A stretch of DNA of 64,000 nucleotides from an uncultured Granulosicoccaceae bacterium (GTDB lineage Bacteria; Pseudomonadota; Gammaproteobacteria; Granulosicoccales; Granulosicoccaceae): the NCBI GenBank assembly GCA_938035945.1, contig CALHOU010000018.1:1-64000 (forward strand), in the 5' to 3' direction. The notes beneath the pieces are model-generated. The model was not told where the DNA came from. It saw only the letters and a program-made list of their open reading frames with translations, and searched no databases. Below are positions 9,864 to 20,947 of the stretch, one piece after another; within the stretch, counting starts at the first letter, position 1, and each line of letters starts with the position of its first letter. Both the position numbers and the translations under genes were made by a program.

Positions 9864-11302
9864 AACGCCGGCGTGAAAAGCAGAAGCAAAGTAAAGATTT
9901 CCAAACGCCCAAACAACATGGCAAAGCTAAGTACTACGAGCGAAAAGTCCTCTAAGCCTGCGTAGTTTGCGGCAACCTCGCCAAGCCCTGGACCTAAATT
10001 ATTCAAACAGGCAATAACCGCGGAGAACGCGGTCTCCTGATCATGGCCTGCGGCCATAAGCAGCAATAGCATAACAACACACAGAAATAAGTATGCCGCG
10101 AAAAACCCCCAAACAACATCAATGACCTTATTCGGCACAGGGCGTCCACCCACCTTTACTTTAATGGTTGCGTTAGGGTGCAGTAACAAACGAAGTTCGC
10201 GTTGACCTTGCTTTACCAGTAACAACACGCGTATAACTTTCATACCACCGCCAGTCGAACCAGCGCAACCACCCACAAAACTGGCAAACAAAAGTAACAC
10301 CGGTAAGAAACCAGGCCATTTAAAATACTCTTCCGAGGTAAAGCCTGTGGTAGTGCCAATCGACACCACGTGGAACAGCGCATCTAAGAAAGAGTCGGTT
10401 GCGTTGGATGTATTGGTAAAATAGAGATAGAAACTGGCGATAAGCGTAAGCACCGCAGCCATGCCAATAAATGCCCGAAATTCTTCATCGGCCAAATACC
10501 CTTTTATGCTGGATGATCTTACCGCAGCAAAGTGCAGAGCAAAGTTTACTCCCGAGATAAGCATGAACAACACCGCAATCATTTCTATCGCCACACTATT
10601 AAAGTGACCAATGCTGGCATCGTGTGTGGAGAAACCACCGATGGCTACTGTCGAAAAACTATGCCCTATGGCATCAAACGGTGACATGCCGGCCCATAGA
10701 TACGCTAATGCACAAAGAATGGTTAGACCTAAATAGATATACCACAACGCCTTTGCAGTACCCGCTATTCGTGGGGTCAATTTGTCTTTGTTGGGCCCCG
10801 ACGATTCAGCCCTGTAAAGCTGCATGCCACCAATGCCGAGCATCGGTAAAATGGCAACCGCAAGTACGATGATTCCCATGCCACCTAGCCACTGCATTTG
10901 CTGGCGATAAAACAAAATGGAATGCGGCAGATTATCCAAACCAACAATCAGTGTCGCACCTGTTGTGGTCAAACCCGACATGGATTCAAAAATAGCAGCG
11001 GCGATGGATAAATTAAGTTCAGAATACAAAATAAACGGCAAGGACCCGAACACACCCAACACACCCCAAAACATAACCACCACGACAAAACCATCGCGTA
11101 ATCGCAGTTGCGTTTCCTGTTTACGCACCGGTGCGAACAAAACAACACCGGTTATGAAGGTTGTAAAAAAACCAAGAATGAACGGCCATATAGCACCATC
11201 GCCATAGATAAGTGCCACAACAACTGGGGTTAACATAGTCGCACTAAAGAGCGCGAGGAGAATACCAAGAACCCGCTGAACTGCTTTTACTTGAATGGTC
11301 AT
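9851..11302 (-). CDS. trkH: Trk potassium uptake system membrane subunit
   Basis: Selectivity-filter repeats TTTGATL, STVAIGGFSTHD, STGGGMKVIR; paired with trkA. Confidence 0.93.
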   Translation of the reverse strand: MTIQVKAVQRVLGILLALFSATMLTPVVVALIYGDGAIWPFILGFFTTFITGVVLFAPVRKQETQLRLRDGFVVVVMFWGVLGVFGSLPFILYSELNLSIAAAIFESMSGLTTTGATLIVGLDNLPHSILFYRQQMQWLGGMGIIVLAVAILPMLGIGGMQLYRAESSGPNKDKLTPRIAGTAKALWYIYLGLTILCALAYLWAGMSPFDAIGHSFSTVAIGGFSTHDASIGHFNSVAIEMIAVLFMLISGVNFALHFAAVRSSSIKGYLADEEFRAFIGMAAVLTLIASFYLYFTNTSNATDSFLDALFHVVSIGTTTGFTSEEYFKWPGFLPVLLLFASFVGGCAGSTGGGMKVIRVLLLVKQGQRELRLLLHPNATIKVKVGGRPVPNKVIDVVWGFFAAYLFLCVVMLLLLMAAGHDQETAFSAVIACLNNLGPGLGEVAANYAGLEDFSLVVLSFAMLFGRLEIFTLLLLFTPAFWKK

Positions 11303-11314
11303 AAGCAGTGGCGC

Positions 11315-12691
11315 TTAAACAAACGTGAATCCGACTTGGAATAACTTTTCTACGTCTGCTATTTCGCTTTTATCTGTGATAAGAACAATCAGATGGTCTT
11401 CAGCTTCAATGACGGTGTCGTGATGGGCTATGATTACTTCATTGCCACGCGCTATCACACCGATATTCGCGCTTTTGGGCAACTTAACTTCGCTGATCTC
11501 GCGGCCAACCAACACGGAGGTTTCTTTATCACCATGGGCTATACCCTCGAGTGCCTCAGCCGAGCCTTTTCGCAATGAGTGCACCGCAACCACGTCACCA
11601 CGACGAATATGGGTCAGCAAAGAACCAATGGTTATTTGTTGTGGTGAGATTGCAACATCAATAATGCCACGCTCAACCAAATCGACGTAGGCGGGTCGAT
11701 TAATAAGTGACATGATTTTCTTTGCGCCCATGCGTTTGGCTAGCATGGCGGACAGGATGTTTGCCTCATCATCGTTAGTCAATGCACAAAACACATCCAT
11801 GTCCTGAATGTTTTCATCAATCAACATGTCTTGATCAGCGGCGTCGCCATGGAAGACCAAGGCTTCGTGTAAGGTTTCTGCTAGGTAATCGGCACGCGCT
11901 TCCTGGGTTTCGATAATTTTAACGTCGTAGTGCTTTTCCAGCTTTCTGGCTAATTGCAATCCGATGTTACCGCCGCCAGCAATCATGACCCGCTTACACG
12001 TACCAGCCTGATCGTGAAACTGCGACATCACCTTTGCGGTGTGCTCGCGTTGCGATAAGAAAAACACAATGTCTTCCGCTTTTATTACAGACCGACCTTC
12101 AGGGGTGATGGCATTATCACCCCGATAAACGGCAACCACGCGCATATCAATATCATCAAGTAGCTCAGGCAAGTGTGCAAGCGACTTGTTATCCATATTT
12201 GAATCTTTTTGTACTTCGACACCCACTAAGCGAACTCGCCCACCGGCAAAGTCAACAACCTGCAGCGCCCCAGGGTGTTCGATCACACGTTGGATATGAT
12301 CGGTTACCAATTGTTCTGGGCTAACCAGAACATTGATGGGTATATGATTATTGCTGAACAGATTTTTTTCACGTAAGTAGTCGGTGGAGCGTATGCGCGC
12401 GATTTTGTTCGGGGTTTTAAATAAGGTGTAAGCGATTTGAATCGCGACTATATTGGTTTCATCAGAGTCGGTTGCGGCGATGATCATGTCCGCATCTTCA
12501 GCGCCTGCACGGCGCAGCACTTCAGGGTATGACGCGTAGCCAACCACGGTGTTCAAATCCAGCCGTGAGCCTAACTCCGCGAGTACTGACTTATTAGTAT
12601 CGACAACGGTAACTTCGTTGTTCTGCTCGGAAGCAAGATTTTGTGCCACAGTCGATCCAACCTGTCCGGCACCCAATACGATTATTTTCAT
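11315..12691 (-). CDS. trkA: Trk potassium transporter NAD-binding subunit
   Basis: Two TrkA-N domains (MKIIVLGAGQVGSTVA; VMIAGGGNIGLQLA) with TrkA-C domains. Confidence 0.95.
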   Translation of the reverse strand: MKIIVLGAGQVGSTVAQNLASEQNNEVTVVDTNKSVLAELGSRLDLNTVVGYASYPEVLRRAGAEDADMIIAATDSDETNIVAIQIAYTLFKTPNKIARIRSTDYLREKNLFSNNHIPINVLVSPEQLVTDHIQRVIEHPGALQVVDFAGGRVRLVGVEVQKDSNMDNKSLAHLPELLDDIDMRVVAVYRGDNAITPEGRSVIKAEDIVFFLSQREHTAKVMSQFHDQAGTCKRVMIAGGGNIGLQLARKLEKHYDVKIIETQEARADYLAETLHEALVFHGDAADQDMLIDENIQDMDVFCALTNDDEANILSAMLAKRMGAKKIMSLINRPAYVDLVERGIIDVAISPQQITIGSLLTHIRRGDVVAVHSLRKGSAEALEGIAHGDKETSVLVGREISEVKLPKSANIGVIARGNEVIIAHHDTVIEAEDHLIVLITDKSEIADVEKLFQVGFTFV

Positions 12692-12703
12692 TCTAGGAGA
12701 AAC

Positions 12704-14065
12704 CTACTCGCGTACTTTGTCGAGATCGATGTTCAGACTACGCAGCTTGCGATACAAATGTGTGCGTTCCATGCCCACATGTTTGGCAAGATCGCCAATA
12801 TTTCCCTGTGCTTCGGTTAAACACCGAATCAAGTACTGCCGTTCGAAATCTGCTCTTGCTTCACGCAAGGGTAGATCATAGCGCAACAATGTCATGGTAT
12901 CGCTATTAGCCACAATGCCCAACGCATTGCCCACTTCTGCAGCTTCTATTGATACCGAACCACCTAATAATAGGATACGCTGCACCAGATTTTTAAGTTC
13001 GAGCAGGTTCCCTGGCCAGTCCAGGTTACGCAGTTTGTTTTGCGCGCCGACACTAAAATGACGGTAGGTCAAACCTTCCTCTTCAACGTGCCAATCGACG
13101 AAACCTTCCAGTAACGCGGGTATGTCTTCAAGGTGTTCACGCAGTGGTTTAATTTGAATCGACTCGGCACTGATTAATCGAGTCAGTGCTGGGTCGAGTA
13201 CGCCTTGTTTAACTTGGGTTGAAAGCTCACCACGCGAAGATGCAATAAGCCGCGCACGAAACGGCACTCGAACATCTCCCCCGACTCGCACAAAGCCTTG
13301 TTGTTCAATAGCCTGACGCAAGCATTGTTGGGCACTGGTGGGCAACATTTCGATGTCGGACAAAAATAAAACTCCGTCTGCCGCCGATTCCAAGTAACCC
13401 ATACTGACAGAGCCACTGGTTTCTTCACCGAGCAATTCACGATGCGAATTAGCCGACGATAAGGTATCGCAACGTAGTTGAATAAACGGCCCATCGCTTT
13501 GCGTATTTTTATCGTGAACATGTTGTGCGAACAACACACGCCCGCTACCGGGTTCACCAATTAATAACAATGAGTTTGTTTTATTTGCCTGCGCTTCAAG
13601 TTGTTCTTGGAGTTGCTTAACATAATCGCTATCACCTAGTAACAGTGGCAAACGTCGTTCAGGCGTTGCGGTTTTACCTTGCGTGCTACCTTCAAATCCA
13701 TCAGCCAATGCTTTTTCAACGTTAAGTAAGAGCTTGGCAAGCGATACGGGTTTTTCGATGAAGTCGACGGCACCATGACGCGTGGCTTCAACCGCAGTTT
13801 CCACTGTCCCGTGACCCGAGATCATGATGACCGGAAATTTTAGGTCACCACTTTGCCGCCACGACTTTAGTAAACTGATGCCATCGGTATCCGGCATCCA
13901 GATATCGAGCAAGACCAGATCCGGTGTTTGCTCTTCTATGCATTGCTGCGCAGCACTGGCCGAGTCGGCGGCAGACACAGCATAACCTTCATCTTCAAGA
14001 ATCTCTTGCAACAAATTCCTGATATCAGGCTCATCATCTACGACTAAAACAGTACGGCTACTCAT
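12704..14065 (-). CDS. ntrX: NtrX-like response regulator (receiver, AAA+, Fis-type HTH)
   Basis: Receiver VLVVDDEPDIRNLL, central AAA+ region with altered Walker motifs, C-terminal HTH; paired with ntrY-like kinase. Confidence 0.85.
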   Translation of the reverse strand: MSSRTVLVVDDEPDIRNLLQEILEDEGYAVSAADSASAAQQCIEEQTPDLVLLDIWMPDTDGISLLKSWRQSGDLKFPVIMISGHGTVETAVEATRHGAVDFIEKPVSLAKLLLNVEKALADGFEGSTQGKTATPERRLPLLLGDSDYVKQLQEQLEAQANKTNSLLLIGEPGSGRVLFAQHVHDKNTQSDGPFIQLRCDTLSSANSHRELLGEETSGSVSMGYLESAADGVLFLSDIEMLPTSAQQCLRQAIEQQGFVRVGGDVRVPFRARLIASSRGELSTQVKQGVLDPALTRLISAESIQIKPLREHLEDIPALLEGFVDWHVEEEGLTYRHFSVGAQNKLRNLDWPGNLLELKNLVQRILLLGGSVSIEAAEVGNALGIVANSDTMTLLRYDLPLREARADFERQYLIRCLTEAQGNIGDLAKHVGMERTHLYRKLRSLNIDLDKVRE

Positions 14066-16272
14066 GCCGCATCACCACGCAGTTGTAATGCCGTTGGAAA
14101 AGGCAGTTGAACACTCACCATCGCACCCCCTTCTGGGCGATTCTCAGCCTTTATTGTACCGTCATGCTCCTCAACAATCTTCTTTACTATGGCTAATCCG
14201 AGTCCAGTTCCGCGAGGCTTAGAGGTCACATAAGGCTCAAACACCCTACTTAGCGACTCTACAGGGAATCCGGGCCCATCATCTTTGATGATAATTTCGA
14301 GCATAGGCTGCGAATTGGGCTGGCTCGACTGGGTAACAATTCGCACTTGTGGCACCGGATTCGCCTGCTGCGCTTCAAGCGCGTTTTTGATCAAGTTGTG
14401 CATCAGCTGACGCATGCGCGGTAGATCGACAGCAATCAGGGCAAGTGTGGTATCGAGCTCTAACGTAAATTGCGCTTCCTGCTCGCCCCCACGGTACATT
14501 TCAGTGACGTCTTGCAGCAATTGATTGATATCAGTTTCAATCAAACTCAGTTTTGGAGCGGATGCGTATTCAGCAAATGCATTAACCATTGATTTCATCA
14601 CATCCACTTGGTTTTCAATGGTTTGCGTTAGTCGAGACAACACATCCACATCGTCTCCATCTAATTTTTTAGCAAACTTATGTCTTAAGCGCTCGGCGGA
14701 GAGTTGAATCGGTGTGAGCGGATTTTTTATTTCATGAGCTAGACGACGAGCCACTTCACTCCACGCCGCATCGCGTTGCGCGCCAATGATGGTAGTCATG
14801 TCGTCTATGACCACAACACGGCCTTCGGGTTCACCGACCACACTTTGTAAAGACGCAACGCGACAGAATAAAAACCGTCTTCCAGTTTGATCAAGCACTT
14901 CTAATTCAGCAGACCAATCGTTGTTATCTTTGTTATCCACCAGAAACAGGGCGATCTGATCGGCAAACTGAGAAGAGATGCTGTTATCTTGATTGTTTTG
15001 ATTCAAAGGCCGACCTTCCAATTCCGTCAGTTCCGGACCAAGTATGTCGATAGCTGCCTGGTTAAAGGTTCGAACCAGGTTATGCTCATCAAGTGTGACT
15101 ACACCTGATGAGATTTGACCAAGCACTGCTTGCAGGTAAGCCCGTTGGCTTTCAACCTGTTGCTGACTCTTCTCAGCACTATCGCGCGATTGTTCCAGTT
15201 GCAATGTCATGTAGTTAAATGACTGAACTAAAAAACCAAGCTCATCGTTTTTACTGCGTTTATAGATGCGCCGACTATAGTCGCCTTCGGCGACGGCTCT
15301 GGTACCTTGCACCAAATCATGCACCGGCATCATCATGCGACGTGCGGCATAGAAAGAAAACCAAACCGCCATCATGACCGATAAAAGCAGCGCTAAGGAC
15401 AAACTGAGCATGGTGCTGATCATCAGCGGTTTTCTTAAAAACACCAACTGCCGATATTGTTGATAGCTCGATTGCACACTCTCAGCTAAGTCGGATGATC
15501 GTTCAGCGATTGGGTACAAGGCTTGTAGCACGGAATTTTCGAGTGTGGCATCTTCGGAAAAAACCGGTGCCACAACCCGAATATACAATTCACTCTCACC
15601 AACCGGATCTACACCCACATAAGGCAAACCCTGCCTTGCCCGCGCAACTAAATCATCATCGGGTCGGTTTGGTTGCACCGCAATATTGTCGAGTAAGCCC
15701 GTTGATGCAACGATTCGGTTATCTGGCCCAATCAAGGTCATCTCTGATGCATCGGTCTCAATCGTTAAATTATTCAACGCAATAACAGCAACTGATTCAC
15801 TGACACCAACCAACTGTTGCGCTACATTTATAGTGTCGCGCTGTAGTGTGCGCATCTGCAAGCCTAAGGATTCTCGGCTGAGTTCGATCGCATCATCCAA
15901 GGCTTGCTCTATCTCTAAATCAAAATAACTGTTGATGTTTGCTCGCAGGAAGCGAATGGAAAAACTGTATACCAAGGTCACTGGCATGAGCGCCAACAAC
16001 ACCGATAAAATAACCAGCTTAACGGTTAGGCGCGAACCGGCTACGCGTTCACGAAATTCTCGGATTAGTCTCCATCCATTAAGACAAATAAGTACAGCGA
16101 TAAACGATAAGGCAACGATATTACCTAGCAACAACCAGTAGTAATAACGACCAAACTGATCCAGACGCAAAGCCATTGTACCCAGCGCATATAATGATGC
16201 GATAAGCACAATGAATAACAAGCCCATAAGCACCGGGCTGGTTAAGGTTCTGCTGCCTAGTTTAGTGACCAA
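14062..16272 (-). CDS. ntrY: NtrY-like membrane sensor histidine kinase
   Basis: TM segments, HAMP, PAS, H-box RRLAHEIKNPLTPIQLSAERL, G-box GTGLGLAIVKKIVEEH. Confidence 0.9.
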   Translation of the reverse strand: MVTKLGSRTLTSPVLMGLLFIVLIASLYALGTMALRLDQFGRYYYWLLLGNIVALSFIAVLICLNGWRLIREFRERVAGSRLTVKLVILSVLLALMPVTLVYSFSIRFLRANINSYFDLEIEQALDDAIELSRESLGLQMRTLQRDTINVAQQLVGVSESVAVIALNNLTIETDASEMTLIGPDNRIVASTGLLDNIAVQPNRPDDDLVARARQGLPYVGVDPVGESELYIRVVAPVFSEDATLENSVLQALYPIAERSSDLAESVQSSYQQYRQLVFLRKPLMISTMLSLSLALLLSVMMAVWFSFYAARRMMMPVHDLVQGTRAVAEGDYSRRIYKRSKNDELGFLVQSFNYMTLQLEQSRDSAEKSQQQVESQRAYLQAVLGQISSGVVTLDEHNLVRTFNQAAIDILGPELTELEGRPLNQNNQDNSISSQFADQIALFLVDNKDNNDWSAELEVLDQTGRRFLFCRVASLQSVVGEPEGRVVVIDDMTTIIGAQRDAAWSEVARRLAHEIKNPLTPIQLSAERLRHKFAKKLDGDDVDVLSRLTQTIENQVDVMKSMVNAFAEYASAPKLSLIETDINQLLQDVTEMYRGGEQEAQFTLELDTTLALIAVDLPRMRQLMHNLIKNALEAQQANPVPQVRIVTQSSQPNSQPMLEIIIKDDGPGFPVESLSRVFEPYVTSKPRGTGLGLAIVKKIVEEHDGTIKAENRPEGGAMVSVQLPFPTALQLRGDAA

Positions 16273-16814
16273 GCGAAATCCTTACTGGCTAATTTCCATG
16301 TTGACGATAACAAGGGCTGTAGTGGCAAAGGTAGCGCCTTATCATCCAATCGCATGCTGACATATGCCGATAACTCACCACTATCATCAAAGCCTTGCGG
16401 TCGCGGTACAGCCAGGCCTTGTAAGCTACCAAGCTCATCAAGTGCTGCAAGCAATGATCTAAAATTACCACTTTTGTTTGTGGTTAACGACTGCAATCGA
16501 TAGTGCCTGGTAAGTTCATAATATATAAGGGTGTATCGATGCTGCTCTTCCACAAGCGTTTTGTCGATCCAGAACTCCCGCGTGCGCTTAATGCGAAAAT
16601 CGACGATAAACTGCAATGGCACACCACTGTTAAGCCCTTGCCGCATTTCCGGTGACAGTTGAATATCAGCCGAGGCAATTAACTCCCATCCAGCAGGTGC
16701 TTCGCGCAAATACGCGCTTTGTACTTCAATTTGTCCGCGCTCTTGTGCTTGCAACACATTTGGCAAGCAAAGCAAGCTCAACAACATAACCGTACAAATA
16801 AGTCGACGGCCCAC
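16257..16814 (-). CDS. DUF4390 family protein
   Basis: Secreted ~185 aa protein between rsmB and ntrY, the usual DUF4390 context; sequence consistent. Confidence 0.75.
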   Translation of the reverse strand: MGRRLICTVMLLSLLCLPNVLQAQERGQIEVQSAYLREAPAGWELIASADIQLSPEMRQGLNSGVPLQFIVDFRIKRTREFWIDKTLVEEQHRYTLIYYELTRHYRLQSLTTNKSGNFRSLLAALDELGSLQGLAVPRPQGFDDSGELSAYVSMRLDDKALPLPLQPLLSSTWKLASKDFAWSLN

Positions 16815-18083
16815 TTACGACTTCACCAAAGACGCAAAGAAAAAACCATCCATGCCCTGCTCGCCGGGCAATATTTGTTCAAGCTGACCGGCTTTTGCAT
16901 CACTGCGTTGCTGTAAAAACCAATCTATCTGATGTTCGTTTTCGTCTTTTAAGATAGAGCATGTTGCATAGAGCAGATGGCCACCTGGTGCCAAGGTTTG
17001 CCACAAGTTCGTTAGCAAGCGCCTTTGCATTGCCACCAATTTTTCAATGTCGTTATCGCGTCTTAGCAGTTTTATATCCGGATGCCGGCGAATCACACCT
17101 GTTCCGCTGCACGGCGCGTCCAACAACACACTATCAAACAGTGTGCTATCCCACCAAGTATCAAGGTTCGACGCATCAGCGCAATGTAACTCGTAGTTAC
17201 TGGTGAAATTTAAACGTTGCAAAGTTTCATCTACACGAGCGAGCCGGCCGGGGTCTTGGTCGAGCGCAACCACTTGTCTCCAATTACCTTGCTCCATCGC
17301 TTGTGCGGTTTTGCCGCCAGGTGCTGAACACGCATCAAGCAGTCGTTTACCCGCTCCATCACCCAATCGCATAGCGCACTTCTGCGCCGCCGCATCCTGC
17401 ACACTCACCCAACCTTGTTCAAAGCCCGGCAAGCTCTGTACACTCACAGGTGATTCGAGCGTTATCGCGCTCGGCACAGCATCTACTCTTACACCGTCAA
17501 TGTCTGCATCCTTTAGTTTTTCTAAATATGCATCGGTGGTTAATTGCTTCTGATTCACGCGCAAGGTCATTGGCGCTTGAAGATTGCCCTGTTCAACTAT
17601 TTCTTGCCAACGCAGTGGCCAATCTTTTTTATAGCGAGCGAGTAGCCACGGCGGGTGGGACAGCGCTGCAGGTTCATCAAGCATGGAAACCAGTTCATCT
17701 TCGCGGCGTTGATAGTTGCGTAATACCGCGTTCACCAAACCCTTAGCCCATGGTTTTTTTAAATGCTTAACAGCCGCGACTGTGGTATCAACAGCAGCAT
17801 GTGGTGCTACTCGCGTGTGGCTTAGTTGAAAGATACCTAATTGCAGTAATAGATAAACGTCGGTGTCTTTACGCTTGAGTGGTTTAGTTAATAAGGTATC
17901 GACAATGCCGCTTAGGCGACGCGACCAACGTGACATACCAAAACAAAATACTTGCAACAATGCGCGATCTTTCTCCGCCACCTGCGATTGCGCCTCGGGC
18001 AACAATCGCGTCAGTGAGCCACCATCGGATTGCATTTGCAGCATCACGTTAACCGCAGCAATTCGAACATCAAGTGCGGCCAT
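16815..18083 (-). CDS. rsmB: 16S rRNA (cytosine(967)-C(5))-methyltransferase
   Basis: NusB-like N-terminus, LLDACSAPGGKTAQ, VLLDAPCSGTGVIRRHPDIK. Confidence 0.95.
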   Translation of the reverse strand: MAALDVRIAAVNVMLQMQSDGGSLTRLLPEAQSQVAEKDRALLQVFCFGMSRWSRRLSGIVDTLLTKPLKRKDTDVYLLLQLGIFQLSHTRVAPHAAVDTTVAAVKHLKKPWAKGLVNAVLRNYQRREDELVSMLDEPAALSHPPWLLARYKKDWPLRWQEIVEQGNLQAPMTLRVNQKQLTTDAYLEKLKDADIDGVRVDAVPSAITLESPVSVQSLPGFEQGWVSVQDAAAQKCAMRLGDGAGKRLLDACSAPGGKTAQAMEQGNWRQVVALDQDPGRLARVDETLQRLNFTSNYELHCADASNLDTWWDSTLFDSVLLDAPCSGTGVIRRHPDIKLLRRDNDIEKLVAMQRRLLTNLWQTLAPGGHLLYATCSILKDENEHQIDWFLQQRSDAKAGQLEQILPGEQGMDGFFFASLVKS

Positions 18084-18085
18084 TG

Positions 18086-19048
18086 CTACGCAAACACCTT
18101 GTCAGTTAAATCAGTGCCACGGCTAAAAACACCTGCATGCATTGGTTTTTTGCCAGGCTTTTGAATTTCTAATATATCCAACAGACCTTCAGACGTCGCA
18201 ACCCGTACACCTTCGTCATTCGCGCTAAGCACCTGCCCAGGAACAGCGCCCACGGGCACATCGATATCTTTTACTAAGCGACTACGCCATATACGATAAC
18301 GAATACCGTCTAACACGGCATCGCAAACCGGCCATGGATTAAACGCCTGGATTTTTCGATGTAGTGCCAATGCCGGTTCATTAAAATTAAGCGCCGCCTC
18401 GGCTTTGTTAAGTTTGGCAGCGTAGCTCACCCCTGCCTCCTCTTGCGCTTCGGCGGTTAACTCGCCGCGACAATATGGGCTTAAGGTCTCAACTAGGGTG
18501 CTTGCACCCAACTGGGCAAGTGCATCGTGCAGTTCACCACCCGTCATATTTTCGCTTAATGTAATTTTGGCTGTACTAATGACATCACCCGTGTCTAAAC
18601 CTTCATCCATTTTCATAATACAAACACCCGACTCCGCATCACCTGCTAACAAGGCGCGTTGTATAGGTGCAGCCCCACGCCAACGAGGTAACAAAGAAGC
18701 ATGGATGTTCAAACATCCAAGGCGCGGTACAGACAACACTTGCTCGGGCAAAATGATCCCATAGGCGGCAACCACCATCACATCACAACCGATTTCACGC
18801 AGGTCATTGACGCTTTGTGCATCTTTAAAGTTATGCGGTTGCTGAACGGGTACGTTATTTTCTTCGGCCAGCACCTTCACCGGACTGGCTTTAAGTGCAC
18901 GGCCACGACCGGCCGGACGATCTGGTTGAGTTAACACACCAACCACTTGATGTTCTGATGCTAGCAACGCCTGCAACGCACTCGCGGCAAAATCCGGTGT
19001 GCCCGCAAATACAATGCGCAAACTTTCGCAATCACTGCTATTCGTCAT
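18086..19048 (-). CDS. fmt: Methionyl-tRNA formyltransferase
   Basis: [48 protein letters not shown] start at 19048. Confidence 0.95.
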   Translation of the reverse strand: MTNSSDCESLRIVFAGTPDFAASALQALLASEHQVVGVLTQPDRPAGRGRALKASPVKVLAEENNVPVQQPHNFKDAQSVNDLREIGCDVMVVAAYGIILPEQVLSVPRLGCLNIHASLLPRWRGAAPIQRALLAGDAESGVCIMKMDEGLDTGDVISTAKITLSENMTGGELHDALAQLGASTLVETLSPYCRGELTAEAQEEAGVSYAAKLNKAEAALNFNEPALALHRKIQAFNPWPVCDAVLDGIRYRIWRSRLVKDIDVPVGAVPGQVLSANDEGVRVATSEGLLDILEIQKPGKKPMHAGVFSRGTDLTDKVFA

Positions 19049-19565
19049 CGTCCAGCTCGTCGTCTTCAAGCTCGCGAGCATACTTGATCATTTTCTTACG
19101 AATACGATTGCGCTTGAGCGGAGATAAATAGTCGACAAACAATTTGCCATCGAGATGATCAATTTCATGCTGAATACAGACCGCGAGCAAACCATCAGCC
19201 TCCAGCTCGAACGGATTGCCCTCGCGATCGAGCGCCGACACTTTTACGTCTGACGGGCGCTTTATGGTCTCGAATACTTCGGGAATGGACAGGCACCCTT
19301 CCTGCATCTCTGCTTGTCCATCGCTGAGCACGATTTCCGGGTTGATTAGGGTCAAAGGAGTGTCACCTTCCTCAGATACATCAATAACCATAATTCTTTC
19401 ATGGATATTGATTTGGGTAGCTGCAAGCCCGATCCCAGGGGCGTGATACATGGTTTCGAGCATGTCGTCGACCAGTGCCGCTACGCGACCGTCAACATTG
19501 GCGACCGGAGCTGCGATCTTTCGCAGTTGTGGGTCCGGGAACAGCAAAATATCCAGCAATGACAC
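19038..19565 (-). CDS. def: Peptide deformylase
   Basis: Motifs [30 protein letters not shown]. Confidence 0.97.
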   Translation of the reverse strand: MSLLDILLFPDPQLRKIAAPVANVDGRVAALVDDMLETMYHAPGIGLAATQINIHERIMVIDVSEEGDTPLTLINPEIVLSDGQAEMQEGCLSIPEVFETIKRPSDVKVSALDREGNPFELEADGLLAVCIQHEIDHLDGKLFVDYLSPLKRNRIRKKMIKYARELEDDELDDDE

Positions 19566-19695
19566 AGCAATTTCGACCTTTTTGGTAATTGCCGCATTCT
19601 AACAGGCACAGAAGGCATCCCCCTTGCATATCAATCACTGAAAGGTCTACAGATCCGTGTTTGACCGAATAAATGAAATTGGAGATTTCTCACCG

Positions 19696-20901
19696 ATGGC
19701 CAAAATAACTGCTATTCCGGCCGCCCGAGCCGCATTAGTACTGAGCTTGACTGCTGTTTTAACAGCCTGCTCACTAGGCAAGGACCCCGAACTGATCGCG
19801 ATCGATGCAACTGCCAACGCCACAGCGGTAGATCGCTTCAGTGAAGACGGCGCTTACACAGTCGCCGTGCCTCGTGACCCGGTTCAAGGCGGCTCTATTA
19901 ACCCAGACGCGCCCAAAAGCTACACCGTTGTCAAAGGCGACACCCTTTGGGACATCTCCGATAGGTTCCTCAAGCAAGCTTGGTTATGGCCACAACTTTG
20001 GGACTATAACCCTCAAATCAAGAATCCACACCTGATCTACCCTGGTGATTTAATTGGTCTGGAATACGTTGATGGTCGCCCACGTTTAGTTATCGAGCGT
20101 GACGGTAAGCGTATTTCTCAGTCGAGCATTGGCGGTAACAGCAATGGCTTAACCACAGAACGTCTTTCACCACGCATCCGCTCTCACTCATTAGACGATG
20201 CGATTCCAATGATTCCAGGCGATGCAATCGCCTCCTTTCTGGTTCACCCTCGCGTGGTCGCATTGGATGAGCTCAGAGGCGCACCTTATGTTGTTGGTAA
20301 CTATGATGGTCGTTTAATTAGCGCTGTGGGTCATCAGATTTATGTACGCGGCAAGTTAAACCGAGATCAGCCACAGTATGCCGTTTTCAGAAAGAGCAAA
20401 AAATTAAGAGACCCCGCTTCGGGTAAAACACTGGGTTGGGAAGTCCAGCATGTGTCCGATGTGAAATTAATGCACTTAGGCGACCCATCAACCTTGATTG
20501 TTACTGCGAACAAAATGGAAACCATCGCGGGTGACCTATTACTACCGACTAACGATGCTGGCGTGATCGCCAACTACGAAACTCGCATGCCGTCATTGGG
20601 CAACGGCGAAGGTCGTGTCGTGTCGCTGGTTAACTCTATTAGCCAAAGTGGTCGTGACCAAGTTGTTGTATTGAATTTGGGTAAGAAAAACAAGATTAAG
20701 CCAGGCGATGTTTTAGCGATTGAGTCGCGCGGCGGTTCGTTTATTGATACCCGTGGTAAACGCGGTTATGAAGAAGTGAATATGCCTAATACAAGAACAG
20801 GCGTTGTCATGGTCTTCAAGACCTTCGATGAGGTAAGCTATGCCCTTGTCATGGAATCGACTCTTCCAGTTCGCGTAAACGATGGCGTAACTGGCATATA
20901 A
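19696..20901 (+). CDS. LysM peptidoglycan-binding domain protein
   Basis: Lipoprotein-like N-terminus (VLTACSLG), LysM YTVVKGDTLWDISDRFLKQAWLWPQLWDYNPQIKNPHLIYPGD; ATG at 19696. Confidence 0.88.
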   Translation: MAKITAIPAARAALVLSLTAVLTACSLGKDPELIAIDATANATAVDRFSEDGAYTVAVPRDPVQGGSINPDAPKSYTVVKGDTLWDISDRFLKQAWLWPQLWDYNPQIKNPHLIYPGDLIGLEYVDGRPRLVIERDGKRISQSSIGGNSNGLTTERLSPRIRSHSLDDAIPMIPGDAIASFLVHPRVVALDELRGAPYVVGNYDGRLISAVGHQIYVRGKLNRDQPQYAVFRKSKKLRDPASGKTLGWEVQHVSDVKLMHLGDPSTLIVTANKMETIAGDLLLPTNDAGVIANYETRMPSLGNGEGRVVSLVNSISQSGRDQVVVLNLGKKNKIKPGDVLAIESRGGSFIDTRGKRGYEEVNMPNTRTGVVMVFKTFDEVSYALVMESTLPVRVNDGVTGI

Positions 20902-20947
20902 ACACCTGCGTCCATAGTGTGGTCGCGGGTTAACCGCGGCTACATTC

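Noticed and set aside
18895-19131. Plus-strand ORF with poly-Ser stretch
   Set aside because: Antisense of the acidic C-terminus of peptide deformylase and start of fmt.
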